DNA of 64,000 nucleotides from Gordonia jacobaea (GTDB taxonomy: Bacteria > Actinomycetota > Actinomycetes > Mycobacteriales > Mycobacteriaceae). The notes below the pieces were generated by a model, which was not told the DNA's origin, did no database searches, and saw only the letters and a program-made list of their open reading frames with translations. The stretch lies in contig NZ_LDTZ01000022.1 of NCBI RefSeq assembly GCF_001186365.1, forward strand, positions 62,001 to 126,000, written 5' to 3'. Below are positions 45,086 through 53,142 of the stretch, piece after piece. Position 1 is the stretch's first letter, and every line of letters begins with the position of its first letter. Made by a program: the position numbers and the translations under genes.

Positions 45086-45924
45086 GCGTCGTGTTGGCGG
45101 CGCTTGCGGTCGCGGTGACGTGGTGGCCGAGGAGTCGGGTCGAGCACCGTTTGTCCACGCTGACGGGGATGGCGGCGACGCGGTGGGCCCGCTTGCAGCC
45201 GAGTGCCTTTGGCTTGATCTGCGCCCCGTTGATGGCATTGCTCGTCGGAGGCATCGCCGGTGCGGTGGCGGCATCGATTGCGGTGGGGCTGGTCGTCTGG
45301 CTTCGCCGGCGCAGGGCTCGGGCGGCTGAACACGAGACTCAGCGCGACGAGATGCTGACGGCTCTGGCACTGATGATCGCCGAACTGTCGGTGGGAGCAC
45401 CGCCGGCTCACGCATGTGCTGTTGCAGCGCAGGAGATCTCGCGGGGAAGAGAGACGCCATCGGAGGTGGCCCAGGGGCTGACCGTCCTGGCCGCGCGCGC
45501 AGAACTCGGCGGGAGCGTCGTCGTCGACGACATGTCGGATGGTCGGGGGCAGGTGTCTGGTTCGGATTCCGGGGGTTCGGTTTCAGAGGGCTCGTGGCGG
45601 CGGATCGCCGTCGCGTGGCGGACCGCAGAGCATTCGGGCGTTCCGATGGGGGAGTTGCTCGAGGCGCTGCGCGCCGACCTCGCCGCGCGACGCGCATTCA
45701 CCGAGCGCACGCGTGCCGGTCTCGCGGGTCCACGCGCGACCGCCGTTGTGCTGGCCGGACTTCCGCTTCTCGGGATCGCACTGGGCCAGGCGACGGGCGC
45801 ACGCCCGATCCAGGTTCTACTCGGCGGAGGCCTCGGCGGCATGCTGTTGGTGATCGGCACGGCGCTCGTCGCGGCGGGCATGGTGTGGACCGAACGCATC
45901 ACCGACAAGGTGGTGCGCGGATGA
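45082..45924 (+). CDS. tadB: TadB-type pilus assembly membrane protein
   Basis: A 280-residue inner-membrane platform protein of the GspF/TadB fold. Membrane helices lie at about 53-73 (FGLICAPLMALLVGGIAGAV), 75-92, and two near the C-terminus (ATAVVLAGLPLLGIALGQAT and GMLLVIGTALVAAGMVWTE). A cytoplasmic helical domain between them contains EHSGVPMGELLEALRADLAA. A Ser/Gly-rich insert (VSGSDSGGSVSEGS) breaks the domain. It is coupled to tadA and tadC by four-base overlaps at both ends. It is the counterpart of Rv3658c. Confidence 0.88.
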   Translation: MSVVLAALAVAVTWWPRSRVEHRLSTLTGMAATRWARLQPSAFGLICAPLMALLVGGIAGAVAASIAVGLVVWLRRRRARAAEHETQRDEMLTALALMIAELSVGAPPAHACAVAAQEISRGRETPSEVAQGLTVLAARAELGGSVVVDDMSDGRGQVSGSDSGGSVSEGSWRRIAVAWRTAEHSGVPMGELLEALRADLAARRAFTERTRAGLAGPRATAVVLAGLPLLGIALGQATGARPIQVLLGGGLGGMLLVIGTALVAAGMVWTERITDKVVRG

Positions 45925-46529
45925 CGGTGTCGATGTTGCTGCTCGCAGCGGCGTTGCTGACCCTGCCGCCGCGGCGGTGGCTGCTGTATCGGGTTGTCGA
46001 GCCACCGGACCGTCCATCGGGCGAAGCGCGGTGGCTCGGCAGGAACCGTGAGGTCGACGATCCGTTCGCCGTTGCCGCAGGCCTCGACCTGTTCGCGGTG
46101 TGTCTGCGTGCGGGTCTCACAGTCCCGGCCGCCGCGCTCGCCGTCGCGCAGACGGCGCCTGCGGTGTTGGCGGAACCGCTGACCGCTACGGCAGAGCTAC
46201 TCGAGCTCGGCGCTGAGCCCGAGCGCGCGTGGTCGACGCCGCTGGGAGATCTGTCCGCGCGCCGAAAGTCCTCCGACACAGACTATTTCGAACAGTTGTC
46301 GATGCTCGCTCGGCGGTCGGCTCGTGCTGGGTCTGCGCTGTCGGCTCAGGTAGGTGAGCTCGCTGCCGAGACCCGACGTCGCGCACACGACGACGCGCAT
46401 GCTCGTGCGGAGCGGGCCGGGGTGTTGGTCAGCGGGCCGCTCGGCTTGTGCTTTCTCCCGGCGTTCGTGTGTCTCGGCATCGTTCCGGTTGTGATCGGCC
46501 TCGCAGGCTCGACACTCTCCGGTCTGTAG
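45921..46529 (+). CDS. tadC: TadC-type pilus assembly membrane protein
   Basis: A 202-residue GspF-fold protein. A short N-terminal hydrophobic segment precedes a cytoplasmic domain (FAVAAGLDLFAVCLRAGLTV and YFEQLSMLARRSARAGSALS) and a C-terminal pair of helices (VLVSGPLGLCFLPAFVCLGI, VVIGLAGSTLSGL). It partners TadB in the membrane platform. It starts inside the tadB stop. An 82-base gap follows before the pilin gene, where extra expression control of the pilin is likely. It is the counterpart of Rv3657c. Confidence 0.87.
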   Translation: MTVSMLLLAAALLTLPPRRWLLYRVVEPPDRPSGEARWLGRNREVDDPFAVAAGLDLFAVCLRAGLTVPAAALAVAQTAPAVLAEPLTATAELLELGAEPERAWSTPLGDLSARRKSSDTDYFEQLSMLARRSARAGSALSAQVGELAAETRRRAHDDAHARAERAGVLVSGPLGLCFLPAFVCLGIVPVVIGLAGSTLSGL

Positions 46530-46611
46530 AAACTCGATGGATCTCTGCGCGGGTTCTCAACGTCAAAGCAGTGCAATACCGACTAGTTTCACCTCAACCG
46601 AAAGGCACATC

Positions 46612-46845
46612 ATGAAGATCCTTGACTCGACCCGAAGCGGAATCGAGCGAATCGCGGGTCGTACCAACGCGAACCTGGCCAGATTGATCACCGACGACGA
46701 AGGCATGAGTACGGCAGAGTATGCGATCGGGACGATTGCGGCAGCCGCGTTCGGGGCGATCTTGTACACAGTGGTCAGTGGCGACAATATCGTCAGCGCG
46801 CTGACCGGGATCATCACCAAGGCGCTCAACACGTCGGTGGGTTGA
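46612..46845 (+). CDS. Flp-type pilin subunit (DUF4244)
   Basis: A 77-residue pilin-like protein. A charged N-terminal leader (residues 1-31, ending DDEGMS) is followed by the prepilin motif TAEYAIGTIAAAAFGAILYT: conserved Glu five residues after the likely Gly-Met cleavage site, then a single hydrophobic helix. AAAGG lies 7 bases before the ATG. It is the structural product the upstream machine would assemble. The size and GMSTAEYAIGT core match the actinobacterial DUF4244 group (Rv3656c). No prepilin peptidase gene is seen in the window. Confidence 0.88.
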   Translation: MKILDSTRSGIERIAGRTNANLARLITDDEGMSTAEYAIGTIAAAAFGAILYTVVSGDNIVSALTGIITKALNTSVG

Positions 46846-46846
46846 G

Positions 46847-47224
46847 ATGCGGCCGCGACGGATTGTCGACGACGAGTCGGGAATGGTCACGATCGAGGGA
46901 GCGTATGCGATCTCGGCTGTCGTGATCGTCGTGATTCTCGCGGTGGGTGTGGTCACGGCTGTGACAACCCAGATCCGCTGTACCGATGCCGCCCGAGAGG
47001 TGGCTCGGCTGACGGCTGCGGGTGATGATCACGCCCGCGCCGCCGGCGAGCAGATCGTGCCGGGGGCGCAGATCTCCATTGCGGCGCAGGAGGATCGGAT
47101 CGTCGTCGAAGTCCGTCGTGGTGCGCCGATGGTGCCGGGTCTGACACTGTCGGCGCGGGCCGTCGCCGTTCCCGAGCCCGACGGTTCCGACCAGGTCGAA
47201 GTCGCGCCGGGCGTGGTGCGGTGA
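46847..47224 (+). CDS. TadE-like pseudopilin
   Basis: A 125-residue protein with the pseudopilin pattern: short basic leader, DESGMVTIEGAYAISAVVIV (Glu five residues into the hydrophobic helix), then a mainly beta C-terminal domain. One cysteine (QIRCTDAAREVARL) is conserved in TadE proteins. It starts one base after the pilin stop and its end overlaps the next gene by four bases, so the three are co-translated. It is the counterpart of Rv3655c. Confidence 0.85.
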   Translation: MRPRRIVDDESGMVTIEGAYAISAVVIVVILAVGVVTAVTTQIRCTDAAREVARLTAAGDDHARAAGEQIVPGAQISIAAQEDRIVVEVRRGAPMVPGLTLSARAVAVPEPDGSDQVEVAPGVVR

Positions 47225-47637
47225 ACCGCCGCTTGGCGGGTGCGGCGCGGGCGCAGCGGGATTCACGCCTCACCCGACTTCTCCGCGACGAGGGCGGCTA
47301 CGCCACCGTGGCTGCGGCAGGCGCGATCGCGGGTATCGCAGCGTTGATCGTGTTGGTCATCTACGTGGGTGCGGCGACGCTGGCTCGCCATCGTGCGCAG
47401 TCGGCAGCCGACCTCGCGGCGTTGGCGGCCGCGGCAGATCATGTTGCGGCGCTGAATGATCCGTGTGCCACGGCCAGGTCCCTCACGTTCGAGCAGCGGC
47501 CGCGGGCGGAGGTCTTCGAGTGCACGGTCGTAGGTGAGGACGTCGTGGTCGGTGTGCGTGTGTCGGTGTCGTTGGGGGCGTTGGGAATCCGAGCGGCGTC
47601 AGCACGGGCGCGTGCCGGTCCGGCAGATGACCCGTGA
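47221..47637 (+). CDS. TadE/TadG-like minor pilin (Rv3654c-like)
   Basis: A 138-residue protein ending the tad operon. The leader RLTRLLRDEGGYATVAAAGA is followed by a membrane helix (IAGIAALIVLVIYVGAATLA) and then HRAQSAADLAALAAAADH, the signature of TadG-like proteins. Two cysteines (DPCATA, FECTVV) could form a disulfide outside the membrane. The glutamate of true pilins is replaced by Gly-Tyr-Ala-Thr, so processing by a prepilin peptidase is uncertain. The GTG start overlaps the previous stop. Confidence 0.85.
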   Translation: MNRRLAGAARAQRDSRLTRLLRDEGGYATVAAAGAIAGIAALIVLVIYVGAATLARHRAQSAADLAALAAAADHVAALNDPCATARSLTFEQRPRAEVFECTVVGEDVVVGVRVSVSLGALGIRAASARARAGPADDP

Positions 47638-47794
47638 CGCCTTCCGCCGTGCTGCCCACTGGCGACAAGCAGTGTGGTCCGTTCGTACGCAAACGTCGAC
47701 TTTCCCCTGATCGAGTGACATCGGCGGTGCGCCGGGCTGGGTACCGTCCAGTGGCGCAGTATTGTTCCGTTTGTCCGAATCTCGGAGGTCGTCC

Positions 47795-48298
47795 ATGAAG
47801 TTCTCCCGTTCAGCTGGCGCTGCTGCACTGTGTGCTGCCGCGGTGGTCCTGTCGATGCCTGCTGCCGCTCACGCGGGGGGCACCAAGGACCCGCGATACG
47901 CGGCGCCGCCCGCTTCGTCGGCGCCGACGTCAGCGTGCTCGGATCGTGCGCCGTACACGGGGCAGTGGATTGGGCACGGGCGATCGATCGATCTGCGCGA
48001 CAACGGTTCCGGAACCATCACACTCGGCAGCGGTGCGTCGAACAGTGAGACGTGGACGCTGGGCTGGAAAGCGCAGAGGACCACCGTGTTCCCCGACTGC
48101 GGCATCCTGACCGAGGTCAAGGCACAGACCAACAAGATCGGTGAGGGCAGCTACGGACTGCTGGCCGCCGGGAAGCGGTTCGAGGGTGCGTTGGGTAAGC
48201 GGGAAGGACACACGGTTCTGCTGATGTCACTGCATCCCGGACAGGACTCGATTGCGTTCTGCCGCAAGGACGACTACGCCCGCGACTGTGGCGCGTAG
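47795..48298 (+). CDS. Secreted protein, paralogue of the convergent lipoprotein
   Basis: A 167-residue exported protein with signal peptide (AAALCAAAVVLSMPAAAHAG, cleavage near AHA-GG). The mature domain includes TGQWIGHGRSIDLRDNGSG, TWTLGWKAQ and an end with FCRKDDYARDCGA. The same pattern (TGAWVGHTRDMNLNADGTG, WTLTWS, WCNQDQYGYSRECGA) occurs in the next gene on the other strand, so the two are paralogues. Four cysteines suggest two disulfides. CGGAGG lies before the ATG. I recognise no named family. It follows the tad operon by 157 bases and is separate from it. Confidence 0.78.
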   Translation: MKFSRSAGAAALCAAAVVLSMPAAAHAGGTKDPRYAAPPASSAPTSACSDRAPYTGQWIGHGRSIDLRDNGSGTITLGSGASNSETWTLGWKAQRTTVFPDCGILTEVKAQTNKIGEGSYGLLAAGKRFEGALGKREGHTVLLMSLHPGQDSIAFCRKDDYARDCGA

Positions 48299-48338
48299 TT
48301 CCCTATCCTCGCAAGGGTCTCTGTCGTGGCGGGGGAGA

Positions 48339-48983
48339 TCAGGCTCCGCACTCCCGTGAGTAGCCATACTGGTCCTGGTTGCACCAGGGCAGTGAGTGCC
48401 CGGCGGCGGTGAAGCCGGCCATCTGCATGTAGGTGACTGCTTGTGAATCCTTCACCAGCACACCGTGATAGACGGCACCGGCGTGCATCGAGTTGTCTCC
48501 CAGACCTTCGCCGTGCTTCGAGATCTGTTCTCCGAGCGTCATGGTGGCGCCGCTGGAGTCAGCGCTCCAGGTGAGTGTCCACTTCTCGCCGTCGGCGGCA
48601 CCGATCGATACCGACATGTCGCCGGTGCCGTCGGCGTTGAGATTCATGTCTCGCGTGTGACCCACCCATGCCCCGGTGAAAGCGTCGGCACCAGAGGGAG
48701 CTTTCGGGGTTGCTGATGCCGTCACGGTATTCACGGGCGTGCCAGGGTTCACGGGTGCGGCAGAGTCGACCTCGGTCGGGCCCGTGGTGCCGGGGGCGGT
48801 TTCGGATTCGGTGACGGTCGACGTCACGACGACAGGTGCCGACGGACTGGGCGTCGCGGATGAGTTCTCGTCGGGACCGCAGCCGGTCGCCGTCAGCGCC
48901 AACGCGATTGCGGCAGAACCGAGTACACACGCCCTCGCGAGCCGTGTTCGGTGTCGTCTGATGTCGGGCTGATCGATGCGCAT
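48339..48983 (-). CDS. Lipoprotein, paralogue of the convergent secreted protein
   Basis: A 214-residue protein. The ATG at 48983 (AGAGGA 7 bases upstream) gives a lipoprotein signal with lipobox TATGC near residue 35. A Thr/Pro/Ser-rich linker (about 38-100) follows, then a C-terminal domain of about 110 residues paralogous to the protein at 47795-48298 (TGAWVGHTRDMNLNADGTG, GEKWTLTWSADS, HGEGLGDNSMHAGAVYHG, SRECGA). One copy is thus lipid-anchored and the other free. They are convergent with 40 bases between stops. The function is unknown. Confidence 0.8.
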   Translation of the reverse strand: MRIDQPDIRRHRTRLARACVLGSAAIALALTATGCGPDENSSATPSPSAPVVVTSTVTESETAPGTTGPTEVDSAAPVNPGTPVNTVTASATPKAPSGADAFTGAWVGHTRDMNLNADGTGDMSVSIGAADGEKWTLTWSADSSGATMTLGEQISKHGEGLGDNSMHAGAVYHGVLVKDSQAVTYMQMAGFTAAGHSLPWCNQDQYGYSRECGA

Positions 48984-49170
48984 GACCGTTCCTCTCGATG
49001 ACTGGACCCGATAGGTGCTCGATCCGACGACGACTCGAACAGGCAATCGTGACTCGACGAAGCGCGGGCCTCTCACCGACTATCGCAACGAATCGCCGCG
49101 GCGTATCACCACGTCATTCAGCTGAACGGCAGCCGGTACGGCGAGGTCGGCGCCATGTGAGGGGCAGAAC

Positions 49171-49761
49171 TCAGAGAGCGTCGTCGCCGATGTGGATACG
49201 CTTGGGGTACACCCGTGTCGAATCCATCGGGGCGAACCAGACCTGCGAGAAGGAGACCTCGGCGTCGCCGCGGTAGGCGAGTCGGAGTCGGCCCGGCCCG
49301 GCCTTGGAAGTCGAGCCGGGAATCGAGCCGTCGGCAAGGTCGGCACTTGCAACGCGGCTGTTCGGAATGCGCGGTGCCACTGCGTCGACGAATGGGGCCC
49401 AGTGCACCACCTCGCTCTCGGTGAGGAACGCGCCTGCGGCGGCGTTGACCTCGCCGGTCTCGGTGTCGGTGGCGAGATAGACCTCGCCGAGTGCGGTGGC
49501 GATGCGCGGCCCGACCATTGCGCTCTGCAGGTACCACTGCGCGGTGTCGACGACGTCGGCGTCGAAACGGGCGGCACACCAGGCGAAGTGGATGTCGAGT
49601 GCATCGAGTGCCTGCGCCTCGGAGTAGAACACGTCCGGCTCGCCGATCGACGCCGGCAGAGTATCGGCGGATCCCGTCGGACGAGCCATTAGGAAGAACG
49701 CTGGGCGCGCGCGAGTAATGAGCGGCGACGGTGTCACGCGATCGGGGGTCCCCTCATACAT
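49171..49761 (-). CDS. Hypothetical protein (196 aa)
   Basis: A 196-residue, mixed alpha/beta protein without signal peptide or membrane segment. Recognisable stretches are LDIHFAWCAARFDADVVDTA, a probable beta-sheet with EVYLATDTETGEVNAAAGAF, and an end VYPKRIHIGDDAL. The ATG at 49761 has no ribosome site, and GATACT about 12 bases upstream may be a -10 box, so a leaderless transcript is likely; ATG 49688 is an alternative start. I do not recognise a family. Confidence 0.6.
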   Translation of the reverse strand: MYEGTPDRVTPSPLITRARPAFFLMARPTGSADTLPASIGEPDVFYSEAQALDALDIHFAWCAARFDADVVDTAQWYLQSAMVGPRIATALGEVYLATDTETGEVNAAAGAFLTESEVVHWAPFVDAVAPRIPNSRVASADLADGSIPGSTSKAGPGRLRLAYRGDAEVSFSQVWFAPMDSTRVYPKRIHIGDDAL

Positions 49762-50199
49762 CGTTCAAGTATCCCTGAGAACAGTCTGTGACAGGCGGTA
49801 GTGACCGGATTCGTCAGATTCGACGCGTTGGGGAACGGTCCAATTCGCGGCTGACCTCGGCTGAGCGGTCAGCGGGACGGCACTGGTCAGACGCCCAAGC
49901 GGAGGAATACGGCCGCGTGTGGCACGATTCGCCAGGTCCAACCTGAGAGTTCGCTGAGACTGTGCGCTGGGAGCCTTCAGTGCGACACCGCCACACCGAT
50001 TCACACCCACACACCATGTCTGCAGACGGCACGCCCACAGTCACCACGCCCGCTACCACGCCCGCGGGCTCTGGCTCAGCGACCCCGCGATAAACTGCTG
50101 ACCAGCGGTCGGGCGCTCTGCGGGGAGTGCCTGTCCGGTCCGCTCTCGCCTATTGAATTTGCTGCGGGCAGTGCTGCCTACGGGGCGTATGTCCGCGGC
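49762..50199. other. Intergenic region before the first LuxR-family ATPase regulator
   Basis: No gene is seen in these 438 bases. GCTGACC (49850-49856) and GGTCAGC (49867-49873) form a 7-bp inverted repeat with a 10-base spacer and may be a regulator site. The 3' part contains several GCCCGC/GCGGGC stretches. A promoter for the downstream regulator must be here, but I cannot place it. Confidence 0.35.
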
Positions 50200-53142
50200 G
50201 TGTTGCCTACGGGAGATGATCGGGTGTCGGCCGAATGCGTCGCGGAGCGGTCCGGCGATGACGCACAACCTGACGACGCGCAATCTGACGAGGCACAACC
50301 TGACGAGGCACAACCTTCAGGGCACGTGCGTCGCGGGGCGTTGCTCGGTCGCGAACGTGAACAACGTGAAATCGGCGGTGTCATCGACTCCGTAATCGCA
50401 GGCCACTCGGGAGTCGTGCTGGTGCGCGGCGAACCGGGCGTCGGCAAGACGGCACTGGTGACTGCCGCGGCGGACGGTGCAGGCAGGGCCGGGGCCGCGG
50501 TGTTGCTCGGGCGCGCGGTCGCCTTTGAACAGTCCCTCCGCAACGCGCTTCTGCAGGTGCTTCTGCTGCATCTCGTCGATGGGTCGACAACTGTTGCATC
50601 GCAGCATGTCTCGACGCTGCGCCTCGCGCTCGGACTGGAGGCCGGGGAAATGCCGACGTCACCAGCGCTGGCGGATGCTGTTGTCTCCCTCGTTGCCGAG
50701 ATATCCACTCGCGCACCGGTCGTCATCGTCGTCGACGATCTCCAACACGCGGACCAGAGCTCGAAGGAGGTGCTCGACGCACTCGTGATGGCGCGGCTGC
50801 CACGTGTGGCGGTGGTGGCAACCGCTCCGGCGCACACGCAGTGCGGGCTCGGCTCGTGCACGGTCATCGACGTCGTGCCACTCGTCGGCGACGCCGCGTC
50901 GAAACTCCTCTCTCTGGCCCACCCGAACATGGCACTCGAGGTCCAGCGCCGCATACTGGCACTTGCCGAAGGCAATCCACTCGCGCTGCGCGCGTTGCCC
51001 GCCGAACTGCGGCACGACCACCTCGACGGCTCGGCGTCGTTGCCGCCAGTACTTCCAATGTCAACTGTGCTGCGAGACAGACTGTTTCCCGACATGCCGG
51101 AGCTTCCCGGTGTGACGCGGCGCCTGCTCTTGATGCACGCGTTGGCGCCCGACATTCCGGTCAACGATCTTCTCGCGGCCCTCGGCAGTCGCACATACTC
51201 GGAGGTCGTCACTCCCGCGCTGGACGCGGGGGTCGTCGAAATCAGCGTCTTCGACGGCGAGGCCACGCCCGCGGATTCGCCACGAATCCGCTTCACCCGA
51301 GCGCTCTTCGGCTCGGCGCTGATGAGCACGGCAACCGATGACGAGCGTTCGGCGACGTATCGATCGCTGGCTCGGGTTACGTACATCTCAGCCGGGATCG
51401 AATCCGACTTTTTCGAATCCGACTTGTCTACGGGAAGAACCAGATTCGACGACGCGCTGGCAACTCGACTCGAAGTGGCCACGGAGGCCGACCTGTGCAC
51501 CGGCGAGTGGCGTTCGGGGCTGGACCGACTTCAGCGAGCCGTCGAGCTGACCGGTGACCGCGGTGAGCGTCACCGGCGACTGGCTCGCGCAACGCAGGTT
51601 GCCGCGCGCGTCGATCGTGAAGTGGCGGCACAGATGTTCGTCGGAATGCAGACAGGGCAGCGGCATTTCGAGAATTCGATCACCGACGCACTCGCCGCGT
51701 CGGCTGTCATCGTCATCGACGACGACGGCGATGTCGACACGGCGTATCGAATGCTGATGGATGCCTTCGAACGCACTGCGCCGCACGACGCCGACGATCC
51801 GGTGGTTGTCGAGGCCGTCGAGGCCCTGCGCGAATTGTGTTGGCTCGGTGGGCGGGCGGAGTTGTGGGACGGATATCGGCGGGTCGTCGACGAGGTGGCT
51901 CCCGAGGCGTCGTCTGCGCTCGGACTTATGGCGGCACTCTGGAGGGGGCCGTCGACGCTGTCAGCCGTGCAGCGGACCACTCTGGACGCGCTGATCGCCG
52001 GATTGTCGGTCGATCATTCTCCATTGTGGATCGGCGAGATCGCCGAGATGGCAGCGACATTCGACCGGATCGACGAATGTCGTGCGGTACTCGATGAGCT
52101 GATCGACGGCATCGACACCTGCCGCGACGTGACGAGCAGGCCGTCGATCGCGGCGGTGTGGGCGATGCTGCTGCTGGCGCAGGACGCGTTCCACCGTGGT
52201 AAATGGTCCACCACAACCGAATTGGCGCGACAGGCCAAGGCGGTCTGCGGCGTCGACGGCCACGATCACCTCGGCTGGCTCGCCGACTACCTGCTCGGTA
52301 TGGTGGCCGCGGTTCGTGGTGAGGTCGACCTGGTGGAGCAACTCGCGGCGCGCATGCGTGCCTGGGCGATCCCGCGTCGTGCCTTCGTGCTCATCCGGTT
52401 CGCCGAACACCTGTGGACGTTGGTCGCCGGTGGGCGAGGGGACGTCGGTTCGGTGTACATACATGCAACGGCGGTCAGTCCGGTCGGTCGGCTCGGACCC
52501 TACGTGTCGATGTCGGGAATGATTGCGCTCGATCTCGTCCGATCGGCGACTCGCACCGGTCGTGACGACGACGCGCGGGCGCATGTCGCCGCCATCGAAG
52601 AAGCTCAGATCGGTCGAATCTCTTCGCGGCTGAACCTGATTGCGCTGGCGTGCCGGGCGATGATCAGCGGCGACGATTCGGGCCGACTGTTCGAGGAGGC
52701 GCTGGCGCTACCCGGAGCCGACCAGTGGGTCTTCGAGTACGCGCGTATCCAGTACACCTACGGGATGGAACTGCGACGTAACCAGGAACTCGTCGCTGCC
52801 AGGAGGCAACTGCGAGCAGCATTGTCGACGTTCGTCGAACTCGGTGCCACGCCGTGGGCCACGCGCGCCGAGGCGGAACTCGACGCCACAGCACCGACAC
52901 GCAACGTGGTGGCCGCAGACTCGGAGCTGACCGCCTACGAGCTGCGCATCGCTGAGATGGCCGCGGCCGGACTCACGAACAAGACTGTCGCAGAACGACT
53001 CGACATCTCTCATCGGACCGTCGGCAATCATCTGTATCGGATCTACGCGAAGCTGGGAGTGACATCACGGGTCGAACTGCGAGACGTGCTCGCAGTATCG
53101 AAGCCGAGGACCGGCAGCCCCGCCGGCCGACTGGTCAGGTGA
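50200..53142 (+). CDS. LuxR-family transcriptional regulator with AAA ATPase (LAL type)
   Basis: A 980-residue STAND/LAL regulator. Residues about 20-40 are a five-residue tandem repeat (DDAQP/DEAQP). The ATPase domain starts at LLGREREQREIGGVID with Walker A VRGEPGVGKTALV (about 76-87) and Walker B VVIVVDDLQHADQSS. A long helical, TPR-like middle (about 380-890) senses the signal. The C-terminal helix-turn-helix reads LTAYELRIAEMAAAGLTNKT, then ERLDISHRTVGNHLYRIYAK. The GTG start at 50200 is the longest; the GTG at 50224 is possible. The end overlaps the convergent regulator gene by 8 bases. Targets and signal are unknown. Confidence 0.88.
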   Translation: MLPTGDDRVSAECVAERSGDDAQPDDAQSDEAQPDEAQPSGHVRRGALLGREREQREIGGVIDSVIAGHSGVVLVRGEPGVGKTALVTAAADGAGRAGAAVLLGRAVAFEQSLRNALLQVLLLHLVDGSTTVASQHVSTLRLALGLEAGEMPTSPALADAVVSLVAEISTRAPVVIVVDDLQHADQSSKEVLDALVMARLPRVAVVATAPAHTQCGLGSCTVIDVVPLVGDAASKLLSLAHPNMALEVQRRILALAEGNPLALRALPAELRHDHLDGSASLPPVLPMSTVLRDRLFPDMPELPGVTRRLLLMHALAPDIPVNDLLAALGSRTYSEVVTPALDAGVVEISVFDGEATPADSPRIRFTRALFGSALMSTATDDERSATYRSLARVTYISAGIESDFFESDLSTGRTRFDDALATRLEVATEADLCTGEWRSGLDRLQRAVELTGDRGERHRRLARATQVAARVDREVAAQMFVGMQTGQRHFENSITDALAASAVIVIDDDGDVDTAYRMLMDAFERTAPHDADDPVVVEAVEALRELCWLGGRAELWDGYRRVVDEVAPEASSALGLMAALWRGPSTLSAVQRTTLDALIAGLSVDHSPLWIGEIAEMAATFDRIDECRAVLDELIDGIDTCRDVTSRPSIAAVWAMLLLAQDAFHRGKWSTTTELARQAKAVCGVDGHDHLGWLADYLLGMVAAVRGEVDLVEQLAARMRAWAIPRRAFVLIRFAEHLWTLVAGGRGDVGSVYIHATAVSPVGRLGPYVSMSGMIALDLVRSATRTGRDDDARAHVAAIEEAQIGRISSRLNLIALACRAMISGDDSGRLFEEALALPGADQWVFEYARIQYTYGMELRRNQELVAARRQLRAALSTFVELGATPWATRAEAELDATAPTRNVVAADSELTAYELRIAEMAAAGLTNKTVAERLDISHRTVGNHLYRIYAKLGVTSRVELRDVLAVSKPRTGSPAGRLVR

